A stretch of 51,594 nucleotides of DNA from Cylindrotheca closterium (lineage: Eukaryota; Bacillariophyta; Bacillariophyceae; Bacillariales; Bacillariaceae). The notes beneath the pieces are model-generated. The model did no database searches. It saw nothing but the letters and a program-made list of their open reading frames with translations, and had not been told where the DNA came from. Shown here piece after piece: positions 32,201-41,881 of this stretch. A program made the position numbers and the translations under genes. Numbering within the stretch: position 1 is the first letter of the stretch; each line of letters begins with the position of its first letter. Where the stretch lies: assembly GCA_933822405.4 (NCBI GenBank), contig CAKOGP040000624.1:1-51594 (forward strand), in the 5' to 3' direction.

Positions 32201-33020
32201 TGATGCGGAGCACTCTGAGACCTGGTTTCAGGGCGGTTTGACCAAAAAATCCATTTTTGGAGACGGAATTGATTTCCAAATGACCATCTTCGACTCCCCG
32301 ACGAAAGGTAATTCCAAGATCCATTTCCACATTGGCACGAAGGACACAGGCGATCACTCTTAAGCTCTCGTTGGTTTCTTCCTCCTTGTCAGCACCAGCA
32401 GCCGCTTTGGGTTCGCCATCCTCCGAAAAGTTTGGATTAATGGCAGTGGCAATACACCCCAAAGACAACAAAGGGTATGCTACTCTCATTTGTTCATGAA
32501 CACTCTCAATATCATCGACATTACAGGGAGATCCATTGACACTAACCAATTGCAAGCCCTGACCCAGTCCCAGAACCTTTTGAAAGGTGGGAGACACCTT
32601 GACAATTCGAAGACTATCTTTGGGTGTCTGTACTTTTTCCAATCCAAGTCCCAATTGAAATGATCTCGTTGCCTTTTGAATGGTAAAGACTTGATGTTCG
32701 GTAATCTCTCGAGCATTTGCGGGGATGACCAAGTTGGGCGTTTGCACTTCAATGGTAACAATTCCTTTGGCTTGTTTCAGCAAGACTTCAGTCTTTTCCA
32801 ATTTACTTTTGGAGATGCGGAAGCAGCGATGACCATTGAATTTGACCAATTGCTGATCTAGTTTGAGTCCAGTGTTTGCAAAGAGGCCATTGCCGGAAAT
32901 ACTCTCAATCACCAAACACCCATTCACCACATCGTGTCGAAAGGTAAGTCCCAGATCGATTGAAGTGCTGCGTCGAATCACGCAAGCGACAACTCGAACC
33001 ACTTCATCGGATGATGACAT
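29289..33020 (-). CDS. Large scaffold-like protein: four PDZ-containing repeats plus a long Ala/Glu/Lys coiled coil
   Basis: Single exon, 1243 aa. Residues 7-808 contain four copies of a roughly 200-residue unit (starting near 7, 219, 421 and 626). Each unit has a PDZ-like half, e.g. VRVVACV.R...DLGLTFR....GCLVIESIS..GLFA.TGLK..Q.L..ING, and a second half that begins QVF.IQKAT..FQ..LGL and ends GLQL..VNG..CN..DI..V..QM..AFP.L.L.CIA, itself PDZ-related. An acidic linker (EEDEDEDEEDEEN, about 408-420) separates units 2 and 3. Residues 834 to about 1165 are an unbroken KAEEEAR-type heptad region, a very long single helix or coiled coil. The C-terminus has a Gly/Phe patch and DEVDDLIRAAEERQARIEKELLDL. 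There is no signal peptide or TM. A cytoskeletal or membrane-associated scaffold is inferred; I know of no characterised homologue. Confidence 0.85.
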   Translation of the reverse strand: MSSSDEVVRVVACVIRRSTSIDLGLTFRHDVVNGCLVIESISGNGLFANTGLKLDQQLVKFNGHRCFRISKSKLEKTEVLLKQAKGIVTIEVQTPNLVIPANAREITEHQVFTIQKATRSFQLGLGLEKVQTPKDSLRIVKVSPTFQKVLGLGQGLQLVSVNGSPCNVDDIESVHEQMRVAYPLLSLGCIATAINPNFSEDGEPKAAAGADKEEETNESLRVIACVLRANVEMDLGITFRRGVEDGHLEINSVSKNGFFGQTALKPGLRVLRINGHRISKKRMNQAVGLLQQARGLVTVEAYKPTSAPVSGNTITERQVFCIQKATKAFQINLGLERIQTPDDTVRITEVSPTFQKVLGLHQGLQVTKVNGEKCNALDIDSVKKQIDDAFPMLVLDCTAAIVIEKKPEEDEDEDEEDEENVRVVACMVRPPNAALGVTFHPDTEKGCLAIDSVDKGGLFAGTGLKKGQFIVRINGKRVSLKNLDQATGLLEKITGRVTLEAISVKDPEASSERRFLSIQKASKTMQIDINMGAIQLPEESEPSLRVLEVPATFQKLLGLLPGLKLLKINGTRCNMNDIPSVHTQMDQAFPLMTLECIATFLRKKDDESVGIKEIKISNEETKSGDIARVVACIMRPDPSTDLGLTFRKDIENGGLIIESVAADGIFAGTGLEANQRLTKINGKPTPKRKLDSALESLQKAKGRITLESASMTTDPNSTSECQVFSIQKPHQKFQLGLGLSSNKTDEGAMLKISKASATLERVLGLKQGLQLEKINGVSCNANDIQAVQKQMDEAFPILSLQCIASIEKVNMTLKRVDSDLTAGSSVPTTPSTDAEEDARYAAEAKAEEEARIKADEELKQRAEEEARLAAELRAREEEEERLKAEEEARLKAEQEAKAKAEEEARIAAEQAEAARRKAEEDARLAAEAEAEAESARLQAEEEVKAKAEEEVRLKAEAEAQAKEEEEAKLKAEEDARKAAEESEAAKLKAEEQARKKAEAEAARMKAEEEAKAQAEAEAKAKAEAEAKAKAEEEARKKAEEEFRKRQEEEARLKAEAEAKAKAAEEARIKAEEDARLKAEEEFRLRAEEAARRREAQEAKEKAQEEARLKAYQESRMRAEEEALLWEEATKQADEEAKKAKEEEEKRKEAKEKRIAKSREAQKKFGDATGGGSGFGFFSSGLNDPLIKVREKKEEEDDDLMLPPPTSTSAGVGEMDEVDDLIRAAEERQARIEKELLDLVWDDL

Positions 33021-33576
33021 AATAGCTAGTGTTGTAGTGCAGTGTTGGTTTCAGAAGAGCAAGTCTAATGGATACAATAGGAATAGGCCAGTGATGCCCT
33101 TTGGATTGAATTGACGAAAACTTCAAACTCTCCGCGAAATTATTATTGACCTCTCATCGAAGCTCTTCGTGACATGATGACGGACATCGTCGTCACAATA
33201 ACAAAATTGAAAATGACCCATTGATTGATTGATTCGATGGACTAAACATCACATGTAAAAGAAATAGAAACGCGGTACCAGTACTGGTACCCACCGGGAT
33301 GTCAGCACGAAGCGCCGTCCTCTATCGTACCATGGAACAAAGAAAAAGGCTATTCAAACATATATAAAACCTGTCCATAACATCTACTTGTACAGCATAA
33401 AAATTGTCCAGACGAGTTTATAGCTTTATTCACTACCGGTACGGTACAGTATCTTCACATAATCACTTGACGCAGTCGGTACACAGTAACATCCGACCAA
33501 CATTTGTAAAGGAACAGCCAACCCAACTAATCTGCCAGATATTAGTATAATATTCCACAATGACAAACAAAAGAAA
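33021..33576. other. Intergenic region with TACCGGTA
   Basis: About 550 bp upstream of the PDZ-repeat gene (minus). It contains GGTACCAGTACTGGTACC (33275-33292), a near-perfect palindrome, and TACCGGTA at 33434-33441. No gene is seen. Confidence 0.45.
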
Positions 33577-34467
33577 TCACTTGATCTTGGCTGCCTGTAT
33601 TAGACCCTCCAGGTCCGCCAGTTCATCTAGAACTACTTCCGCATCATGATCCCCGTCATCATCCGAAGAAGCTATATTGTCTTCAGCAAATTCTTGGTGA
33701 TCCGATTCGTGATCGTCCAAATCCGGAGTCGTCAACTCGTCCGCGGAAGCATGGCCGGAATACAGCATGCGCATACTGGTACCCATGGCATTGGAACCCA
33801 TTTTGCTCCGACGAGAAGAACTTCGTTGACTCCCACTGCCTTTTTCAATTCCACAACTATGAGCCGAATTGTCATTGTTTGGACTATCGTTTGCTTCCAT
33901 ACTGCGACGGCGTGAACGTGGGCCTCGTCGTAAATGATGAGGGGAATTGCTGGCGCCTCTGGGTCCATTAATCGAGTGACGAGATAATGCTCCAGGAGAT
34001 GTCGTAGCTGACTTGCGAGTCAGGGTTCCGGGAGATGCCGTAGCCGACTTGCGAGAAATAGCCCCAGGAGACTTATTGCGATCTTGCCTTGTCCTATCAC
34101 ATCTTCTAGTAGACCTCCCACTACTGCTTAGACCACCCGGTGACTGCGTCAAGTTTCGCATTGATCGTCGTTGCGAGGTTCTGGTCCGACTCATTCGCTT
34201 ACTGTGATTGCTGTCACCACCGCCACCATTACTGGACGAGGTGGATCGAAAGGATTCTCCAATATTGTCATCAATGTCATCATCGTCGTCAAAGGAACCC
34301 GTAAAAGTTTGACTGGTAAAAGCGTCCGTGTCGCCGTCATCGTCGTCGTCGACATTCACCATTGCGTCTTTGAGAGTTCCAAATCCATTTTCAGGTTCGC
34401 TGTCATCACCGTCATCGTCGTCAGCGTCTGCCAGCAAAGACCTTTTTTCTTCTTTCTTCTTTCCCAT
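33577..34467 (-). CDS. Acidic and Arg/Ser-rich disordered protein
   Basis: Single exon, 296 aa. It has no recognisable domain. The N-terminus is basic (MGKKKEEKR), followed by Asp-rich blocks, an Arg/Ser-rich centre with three tandem SPG-(A/T)-(I/L)-(S/T)-R-(K/H)-S units (about residues 128-165), and an acidic C-terminus ending in a short amphipathic helix, DELADLEGLIQAAKIK. The repeats contain SP sites and RxxS-like sites, so heavy phosphorylation is plausible. Codon usage and the clean start and stop suggest a real gene, but the function is unknown. Confidence 0.65.
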   Translation of the reverse strand: MGKKKEEKRSLLADADDDDGDDSEPENGFGTLKDAMVNVDDDDDGDTDAFTSQTFTGSFDDDDDIDDNIGESFRSTSSSNGGGGDSNHSKRMSRTRTSQRRSMRNLTQSPGGLSSSGRSTRRCDRTRQDRNKSPGAISRKSATASPGTLTRKSATTSPGALSRHSINGPRGASNSPHHLRRGPRSRRRSMEANDSPNNDNSAHSCGIEKGSGSQRSSSRRSKMGSNAMGTSMRMLYSGHASADELTTPDLDDHESDHQEFAEDNIASSDDDGDHDAEVVLDELADLEGLIQAAKIK

Positions 34468-35533
34468 GGTTTTGTCGGTGTTTTGTATAAAATATAGTTT
34501 GCTTGTGTTTGCGTTTGTGTTTGTGTTTTGAAGCGATGGGTCAATTTGAAATTGGTCCGTCTTCGTTGTTGTCTCGTTTTATATTTCCTACGGCACCTGG
34601 TACACGTACCACGTAATTGTACCTACGAAGAGATGCGATAAGATGAGAGTTGAAGTGTGAGACGATGACGACTACACCTATTACATTTTGCTGCAGACGA
34701 CTAACACATATGGCAGCTGGCGAGTGTCCGGTCATTGTCTTTCGCAATATGTAGGAAATTTCTTTTGCTTTTATTTGGAAGGCTTTTCATTTCGCACGTC
34801 CGTCCTCTGTCCAAAGGTTATTTACAGGATGCACGCAATTACACGTGTCCGGACATCATTGGTTGTCTTGCAATAATAAAAAGATCAAAATATTTCTTTA
34901 CAGTATCTTTTGAGCATGCATGGTGTCAAATACCAGTACCGTATTGATTACCAAAAAGAGCTCTGTAATCGATCCGTCCTTCATTTTTTCATTTTTCAGG
35001 CTCTATGTTTCGAAAGTGTATTTTTACCTCTAACCAAAAAGCAAACAGGACCAATCCGTTTGGGACATCATTGAACTGGCAAAATGGCCCGTCTGATGGT
35101 GAGAATTCGGATCTGATCGTATGCCTCCAAATGTTTAACCGGAAAGCGTCACTTGATCACACGCTAGACACTGGATATTCACAATGGAGAGGCTCCGGAA
35201 TCTGATCCTTCACAATTAATGGTTTTTTGTTACCAACTGAGCACTAATGGTCCAGTGGGGCAAAAAAATTGTTTCGTTGACGAATAGCGTTGAGAATCCA
35301 GCCCTCGCGGCTCTTAAGTGTCGTTCCAGGTCAGTTGAGCCATTCTACAAAACGACATATGTACACGTACCAGCCGAAATCCGGTATGTTCTTGAACGAA
35401 CTCATGTTCCGTTCACACATGCATGTTCCGTTAACACCAAACGATCAGTGAAGCAAATTCCCAATATTCCCAATATTCCCATAACTTCCATTTCCGGCTT
35501 TGGGTCCTACAAAAATAATAAATTGTGATACTA
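34468..35533. other. Intergenic region, no gene seen
   Basis: About 1.07 kb between divergent genes (33577-34467 minus, 35534-36259 plus). GTTTGTGTTTGTGTTT repeats occur at 34505-34535. Short open frames have no motif. A 5' exon for the gene at 35534 could be hidden here. Confidence 0.35.
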
Positions 35534-36259
35534 ATGACATTGCCAGCCACCTACTACGCCGTTACTCAGAGAATCTGCGCCTTGAACAATCATGGTGTCA
35601 AGAGCTTGCAAGCTGGAGGGACGGCAAGAGCAGAGGAGTACTTCGGTGAAGCCATTGTTCTCTCCAAAGAACTGATTGCTTCTTCGGCACAGCACTTGGA
35701 CGAGGATGACTTTATGCGATATACTAACCAAACCAAAGAATGTTGCTGCTCTTGTCCAGCTTGCCAGATCCGTCCATCGACCCAAGAGGAAGAAATGGAC
35801 GCCCCGATTTACCTATACAATCGCACTCTTATGCTTCCCCAGAGACCATGCCATGTCCAAACCCTGGAATCTTCCTGTCTCAACTGTGCTGTGATTCTCT
35901 TCAACATGGGTCTCATGAACCACATGATGGGCTTGAAGAATCAAAAAATCCCTCAAGCCCTGGCAAGAGCGGAAGCTTTCTATGAACGCAGCATACTTCT
36001 GTTGAATGGGGTGCCCAGGTTGGCTGCCCAACGCAACGAAACGGCAATCCTGATCATTACCGCCACGGGCAATAACTTGGCGCAAATTGCTCTGGAGAAC
36101 GGTAACATCGCTGTCGTACGGAACCGCCTCAAGTTTTTGAATGCCATCTTGCGAGGACCCAACGAAACCCTCCACAGTGTGCTCACCACAGTCGAATGGA
36201 CTGGGATTCTGTCCAATGTTTTGCTGAGAAATGGACTGAATGCCGCACGAGCTGCCTAA
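35534..36259 (+). CDS. Helical-repeat (TPR-like) protein with a Cys cluster
   Basis: Single exon, 241 aa. The N-terminal helices (ICALNNHGVKSLQAGGTARAEEYFGEAIVLSKELI) follow the TPR spacing, with small residues at the helix packing positions. A linker with a dense Cys cluster (KECCCSCPACQ) follows, then further helical pairs: LNCAVILFNMGLMNHMMG..., LARAEAFYERSILLLNG, TGNNLAQIALENGNIAVVRNRLKFLNAIL. Similar TPR-like proteins of 200-300 aa form multigene families in diatoms, with no known function. The start is the first ATG; an in-frame GTG lies 9 bases earlier. I cannot say whether the Cys cluster binds metal. Confidence 0.65.
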   Translation: MTLPATYYAVTQRICALNNHGVKSLQAGGTARAEEYFGEAIVLSKELIASSAQHLDEDDFMRYTNQTKECCCSCPACQIRPSTQEEEMDAPIYLYNRTLMLPQRPCHVQTLESSCLNCAVILFNMGLMNHMMGLKNQKIPQALARAEAFYERSILLLNGVPRLAAQRNETAILIITATGNNLAQIALENGNIAVVRNRLKFLNAILRGPNETLHSVLTTVEWTGILSNVLLRNGLNAARAA

Positions 36260-37071
36260 ACCACAATCAAGCCATTGTAAACACCGTTTTGAATCAAATT
36301 TGATTATAATAAAATACAATAGATCCTACAATCAATATACGCTGTTGCCACACAACATCATCACTTTTAAAACCAATCTTTTTCACTACACGTGTACAAG
36401 CTAGTCCTAGCTACCGGTAGAGGTGCTTGAAACGGTTTTTTCGCTCCGCAACAAGCAGTCGGAAATCTCATTCTACGTAGAGTCGTGTAACTGCTGGTAC
36501 GGAATGCGAACCTTCCGTGAACATGGAAAAGAGCAGTTCCATAGAGTTGACGCTAATTTTGGATGTGACCCCGCTCAAAAATCTAGTGGCAAATCAAGAG
36601 ACCTAGATATATGTGAATTTTCGATCGACCGCTACTAACATTCGCTATCATCTTCTACACGTACGTGCTGATATATTTTTATTGATCAGGAGTGGTTGAA
36701 CTTGTGATGAACCATGTGGCATTCGATGCCACAAACTCTATGCAGTTTCGCTTGTTAGCGTTATTCGACCAACAATCCAAAACCGAATACTCGCAGTGAG
36801 TCACTAATGTCCAGCTGATTGATGAGGTGAAGAGGCCATTTTACTACATGTAGTTTGATAGAAGAATCCAGCATACCGGTATGTCGTACCTGGTACTGGC
36901 TGGTGTGGAGGAAAGAATGAAGACAGATTGAATACCTTTTGGTGGAGATACAGATAGGTATAGTAAAAATGGCTGTCGAGAGACGATGACTGACTCCGCA
37001 GCTGCATCACCAATGAGAGCAGCAAAGGGCGAAAGAATATATATGAAAAGCGGCTATTAATATCTTCAAAT
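36260..37071. other. Intergenic region with TACCGGTA
   Basis: About 810 bp between convergent genes, with TACCGGTA at 36412-36419 and 36874-36881. A long minus-strand open frame reaching into this region (36804-37481) is out of frame with the Cys-rich gene and has no motif. Nothing else is seen. Confidence 0.4.
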
Positions 37072-38396
37072 TTAGGAAAAAGACAGAAACCCGATGAGGA
37101 CGGACATGAAGGCGGGTGAAAGAAGACCAACAGCAAATCCAGCGGCATCACTTCCATCGGTTTGATTTGCAGTGTTTGATGGATCGATTCTTTTGTTCGA
37201 TGGTATGGACGATGATGGATGGGCAGAAATTGGGGGAAGAAGTCCTTCAATACCAACGGAACAGTCGTATTCTGTGCTTCCAAAGATGGTACAATTCTGT
37301 GCTCCTCCTTCAGACGTTGAAATCGCAGCAAACGAATCACCATACATAAGGAGGGATGCAACCCCAGTTGCATTGAAGTCTCCATGGAGCGCAACATATG
37401 CAGCTTGTCCTTGTTTGAAGACCATATCGTGCAAGAAGGGAAGCTCCTCTCCACACCAGAGGTCATAGTTAAGGTGAACATTTTTTTCCATCCTCTGGAT
37501 TCCCCGAGTACTCGACGGAGTGAACACCTGGAATCCAGGCATTTTGAATGGGGTTACTGGGATTGTCATCATTGTTCATGTCACAAGCTCGACTTGGGAC
37601 GACGATCTGGGGCTGCATTCCAGTAGGCCCGAGCGCTAGATTCCCCAAGATTCTACCGTCTCCTTGACAGCCCCCCCCTTGCAAAAATATGCTTCTGCAG
37701 TTGCATTGTCACAAAGTGGACACGCAGAGAGTCGAAGAGAAGTAGGGCAGACACAGTTCCCTCTTGCCTCTGATCCGGGTGTGCAGAGCTCACTGCAAAG
37801 CGAGTGCTCTCCCGCCTCAAAGTTTGGGACAATGCAGCCGACAATTGGCCCCTTGCCAGCAATGCTAGCAATGATGGAACCGCCAATTTCGGCTGCCACT
37901 AAATTTCCGCTATGCATATGCATGCTTACATCATGAATGAAGAATGAATCCAACTGATATGATAAGTCCTAAGAAGGTAGACAATCTGATGGCTTCATTG
38001 GGCAATCGATGACTTGATCAATTACGCAAAGTAGGGGAAGAAGGGAGTGGGGTTGGTATCCATAGACAAGGAGAATTGCATCTTTGTGCGATTCACATGA
38101 ACTCGAGCAAATAGAGTTCCAGTCATATCCTTCAATTCTTCTGGGTCCGAGTTGGTGAGTTCAGGATATGCCTGCATGGTGAGTGGTCCGAGGAGGTACG
38201 GGAATTCCGCGTTGAACATTTCCGGCATGGTGGAACATCCGTTGATGCAAAGTCCCCTGAGGATTTCTTTGTCTTTGTAGTAGACACTGCTACATTCCGT
38301 CTCGCAGTCCTGTTCGGCACCGACTTGATGCACCACTGTGCTCAAGATAGAAACAAGAGAGAATAATATTTTCATGGTATTTAAGGAGAACTTCAT
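37072..38396 (-). CDS. Secreted, probably GPI-anchored Cys-rich protein; reading frame interrupted
   Basis: On the minus strand, ATG 38396 opens a signal peptide (MKFSLNTMKILFSLVSILSTVV...VGA), then CETECSSVYY. The frame stops at 38022 near a plausible short intron (about 57 bp, ...TTAG at 37966), but donor and acceptor phases do not match. The next segment (about 37965-37640) has many paired Cys (CSELCTPG, CVCPTS, CPLC). It leaves frame exactly at a run of eight C (37671-37678) and continues as CQGDGRILGNLALGPTGMQP. It changes frame again at a run of seven T (37481-37487) and continues as VHLNYDLWCGEELPF. The end is a Ser/Asn-rich stalk followed by a hydrophobic C-terminal tail (GFAVGLLSPAFMSVLIGFLSFS), which looks like a GPI-attachment signal. 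Either the locus is a young pseudogene or the homopolymers carry sequencing errors. The family is not recognised; it is likely a cell-surface or cell-wall protein. Confidence 0.5.
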
Positions 38397-39044
38397 CTTT
38401 GTAGTATTGTTTTGGTGATTGTTTGATGTTGAAATTGTGAGACAAGATCCATGCGAGATGGCGTTTTCAAGCTTGAATCAAGTCGCAGTAATGTCGCTGT
38501 ACTTAGGGATCGTTGAGTAAAACGAATGAATAGAATCCAGCTACTATTAGTGGAGAGGCAGTCCAGTTCCGCAATGGTACTTCGAATGATTTACACAGCC
38601 AAAATATAAAATATGTCGGCAAGATTGCACACGATTCAAAAGCTTCGAAAGCTCAAGTGATTGTGTCCTGTTCTGCCTTTCCACTGAGAACAATGTGTAA
38701 AGAAATCATCAGAACGGCCGGCGGCGGCTCGGCTTAGAAGTAACTCTTGGAAGAAGCAGATGAGAAGCTGTCATCGAGAAAGAGATGCAGATCATGGGAT
38801 TGCTATGTAACTATTTGTATCTTCTGAAGTCAGCGTCGGCAGTATATGGTTGGACCGCTACATGCTATACCGGTACTGTAGGATAGGCCGAACTACAGAA
38901 GTTTGGTAGTGTGGACGGATTGACGGACAGGAACTGGTTCAGTTCTTTCCGATATTCCACAACACATTCGTATCTGCCGGTACTACATAATGCACCTCCA
39001 ACAACAACAACAACAACAACAACAACACTCTATTGCCGTTCATC
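38397..39044. other. Divergent promoter region
   Basis: About 650 bp between the Cys-rich gene (minus) and the nitroreductase-like gene (plus). It contains TACCGGTA at 38868-38875 and an ACAACA microsatellite (about 38999-39027) just before the ATG at 39045. Confidence 0.45.
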
Positions 39045-40073
39045 ATGTCAAGACATTTAAGAAGATGTTTACCATTATTGTGTAGACAAGTGCACAAAGC
39101 AAATGAATCCGTCACAATAAGAGCGTTCCCAGCATCCTGCAATCGACAATTGTCTTCCACACCGTCCTCATCAGTATCTGCTGACGTACACGAAGCTGCC
39201 GAATCCATGCAGTCTCTCCTCCAGTCTCGTCGCACCGGAACGTCAATGGTCTTTACGCTAGAGGATCATCAAAAGGAAGAAGGCTTATTAAAAGAAGCAA
39301 TTCATCGAGCTGTTCAATGTGCTCAAATGGCACCCAACCACAAGCGGACGGAACCATTTTCCTTTCTTCAGATAATGAATTCTTCGTCCAGCGCGGACCA
39401 AGTGGCCGAAATTGCCTATCAAGTGGCCGCAAGAACCAGGAGCGTCCCCGTGGCGAGAAAGAAGAAGGAAAAATGGTCTCAAATTCCAGCCTTTCTGGTC
39501 ACCCTTGTCCACAAGAACCAGAAAGCTGTATTGTCCGACAGTAGTAGTGGTGGTAGTAGTAGTAGTAGTAGTAGGAGTGATACTGTGGATGAAATTTCAG
39601 ACGGTACCTTTGAACCATTGCCATATGCTCCTCCCGAGACTGAACGGCAGCTAGAAGATGTAAGTACTGACTATCACATATACATACATTTATACATCCT
39701 ATATTCACAATCATGTTGGTTCTAACACTCATAATAACACTGTACTCTTGTTGATATGCGTTTCATGTCATATTATTATTATTATAATGATACTATGTAG
39801 TACGCCAGTGCTTCTGCCGCCATTCAAAATGTCCTGTTGAGTTTGCACGCCGATGGCATTGCCACCAAATGGGCCACTGGACCCGTCATTTGCACTCCTG
39901 CCTTTCGAAAATTGGTCCACGCCAAACCTACGGATCGAATAGCAGGGTTGATCATGGTGGGTGGCATGGACAGTACCCAATTCGACAGCGACAAGATGGA
40001 GCAAATTACTGCGGCTCGACGGCGACGAAGGCGTGATGTAGATGGCGATGTGCTTCAAAGTTTATTGCCATGA
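39045..40073 (+). CDS. Nitroreductase-family flavoprotein
   Basis: Two exons, 39045-39659 and 39801-40073, joined across GTAAGT...GTAG in phase 0, give 295 aa. The N-terminus (SRHLRRCLPLLCRQVHKANESVTIRAFP) is Arg-rich and could be a mitochondrial presequence. The nitroreductase fold is seen in LQSRRTGTSMVF, IHRAVQCAQMAPNHKRTEPFSFL (FMN-binding helix and loop), IPAFLVTLVHKN, and exon 2 YASASAAIQNVLLSLHADGIATKWATGPV...LVGGMD-like AGLIMVGG. The family uses FMN and NAD(P)H to reduce nitro, quinone or related groups; the substrate is not predictable. A Ser/Gly run (from AGT repeats, 39541-39575) and a C-terminal Arg cluster (AARRRRRRDVDG) are low-complexity insertions. The intron contains an ATT repeat. 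Confidence 0.8.
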
Positions 40074-40684
40074 TTATGCATATACTATAGCAATTATACG
40101 TACATACTACGATTGTCATTTGTTGATCCTATATGGCGATTGTATGATGATGATATTAGTTTCGGTTTCAGAAAGAAAGAAAGAAAAAAAATATTCGAAG
40201 TACGACATTCATTGCAGTGATGAATTATGAAAGAGGACCATCATCAACTATTGTAGCAACAAATGATGGAAAGGGCATACCTATGTTATAATGGCAAGGC
40301 GATGGATATGTACCTATTTTTATAAAAAACAGTATGTACGACAAGATAGGACTAATGGTGAATCATCCTCGGCGTTGTATAAAGTATGTAATGGAAACGG
40401 AATTAGTTAGACATATTTTAAAATGTAATACTCTAGTAGTACTGCTAGGACTACTCAGATACTGTATGAATTAGAAATGACTTATATTAATAGATATTAT
40501 TTTAACAATAATAGTCTACCGTAGTAGTCCTCAAGTAGAAACTTGTGTTTTCCCCCCATCCGCCAAGAATGCGGATGCAGAGAGACAACTACAACTTTTT
40601 TAATCACCTTGCTTCTTACTTCATCATTCCCACCCATAATGTCCTTCTTTACTTTTTTTTGTGCCACGATCACCAACCAACTGT
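40074..40684. other. Convergent intergenic region, no gene seen
   Basis: About 610 bp, AT-rich, between the ends of two convergent genes (39045-40073 plus, 40685-41881 minus). There is a poly-A-rich stretch at 40173-40190. I see no RNA gene. Confidence 0.45.
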
Positions 40685-41881
40685 TTACTTTTCCTTTTTT
40701 TCTTCCGTTTCCGCTCCAGCTGTTTCTTTTTCATCACTTTCCTCCTTGTCATCACTTTTGCCTTCTCCTTCCTCGTCCTCATCCTCTGGACTAGACAAGA
40801 ACATCATTGGAATCATGACTAGCATGAGCAACAAGGTAAATAGATTCATTCCAATCTTGACCAAAAAGGACATGATTTCCTTGTCGCCAAAGGTTTCGGG
40901 TTCGGAGAATCGTTTGAGTGTGTAGACACGTTGGGACATGCTTTCCTTTTTCATTTCTCCAATGCTATTCTTATCATTTTCCAACATGTCTTCCAAACGT
41001 TTGACTTGATTTTCGGGATACAACTTTCCTTCTTGGACTACCTTGTTGCCAATTTTGATGTAATTGTTAATCAATTCCATTTCAAATTCCATCACGGGAG
41101 TCGTTTGGCCAGTCCATTTGGCAATGGGATACTTGAGAAACATGGTTTGCAAAATCTTGCTGACGCCCTCGGCCCAAAATCGTTGCTGCCACGAACCGGT
41201 ATCGTACTTCATGATTTGGGCCGCCACCATATCATAGGAACCCAACGCGTAGACAAAGGAACCAATTTTTTTGGTGTGCAACTGGGTGGAAATGAAATCG
41301 GAAACCGCATCGGCCATGGCCTTGCTGTTATCATCTTTTTCATCATTGTCATTGTCACCACCGCCAGCTGCGGCAACACTGTCTTTTAAAAATCGAATGC
41401 CCGTTTCGGCATTGTCCTTGGTATACAGGACGTATTCGGGAAAGTTGACTTCTAGGTTGGGTGGTGGTGTCCCAGTGACCAAATCCACAACCTTCTTTTC
41501 CACCATGGCCAAGATATTCAACTTGGGGGGCTCCGCCTTGGCCATGACGTTGCGTCGCATGTTGGAATCCTTGACAAAGGCAATGTCAAAATCCTTGACA
41601 CGATCGGTCGGAGTTTGTTCGAGACGGGAACACAATTCCTTGTAGGTGGCTTCGTCATCGTCATTGCCAAGGACTAGCAAGACGTTGTTGCCCGACGCCA
41701 GTTGTTCCTTGAGTTCCTTGCCACGCGAGAGTTTGATGCATTCCTTCTTTTTGTTGGAGTCAGCAGTGACGCATGAGATGCTGCTGAGCAATGCGAGCAA
41801 CACCAAAAGGAGAATACTAGAGGACGATGATGCTGATGCTGATGCTGCTGCTGCTGATGATGATGATAGACTTCGTGTCAT
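40685..41881 (-). CDS. ER-lumenal thioredoxin-like protein with C-terminal membrane anchor
   Basis: Single exon, 398 aa. The N-terminus is a long signal sequence with Ser/Ala runs (SILLLVLLALLSSISCVTA). The next 110 residues resemble a divergent thioredoxin fold: NNVLLVLGNDDDEATYKELCSRL, then DFDIAFVKDSNMRRNVMAKAEPPKLNILAM, and EYVLYTKD. No CxxC redox motif is present, so the fold would be non-catalytic, as in the N-terminal domain of ERp29. The helical C-terminal part (WAEGVSKILQTMFLKYPIAKWTG, LYPENQVKRLEDML) also recalls ERp29/PDI-D helical domains. One TM follows (about 341-366, LVKIGMNLFTLLLMLVMIPMMFL), then an acidic cytosolic tail. The likely role is a membrane-bound ER folding factor or adaptor, by inference. 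The C-terminus KKEK could act as a di-lysine ER-retrieval signal. Confidence 0.7.
   Translation of the reverse strand: MTRSLSSSSAAAASASASSSSSILLLVLLALLSSISCVTADSNKKKECIKLSRGKELKEQLASGNNVLLVLGNDDDEATYKELCSRLEQTPTDRVKDFDIAFVKDSNMRRNVMAKAEPPKLNILAMVEKKVVDLVTGTPPPNLEVNFPEYVLYTKDNAETGIRFLKDSVAAAGGGDNDNDEKDDNSKAMADAVSDFISTQLHTKKIGSFVYALGSYDMVAAQIMKYDTGSWQQRFWAEGVSKILQTMFLKYPIAKWTGQTTPVMEFEMELINNYIKIGNKVVQEGKLYPENQVKRLEDMLENDKNSIGEMKKESMSQRVYTLKRFSEPETFGDKEIMSFLVKIGMNLFTLLLMLVMIPMMFLSSPEDEDEEGEGKSDDKEESDEKETAGAETEEKKEK

Noticed and set aside
36804..37481. 225-codon minus-strand frame overlapping the Cys-rich secreted protein
   Set aside because: It is an out-of-frame reading of the same region; the other frame carries the Cys pattern, stalk and GPI-like tail.
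38999..39027. ACAACA run as a CRISPR-like or telomere-like array
   Set aside because: A simple trinucleotide microsatellite without spacers; common in this genome both inside and outside genes.
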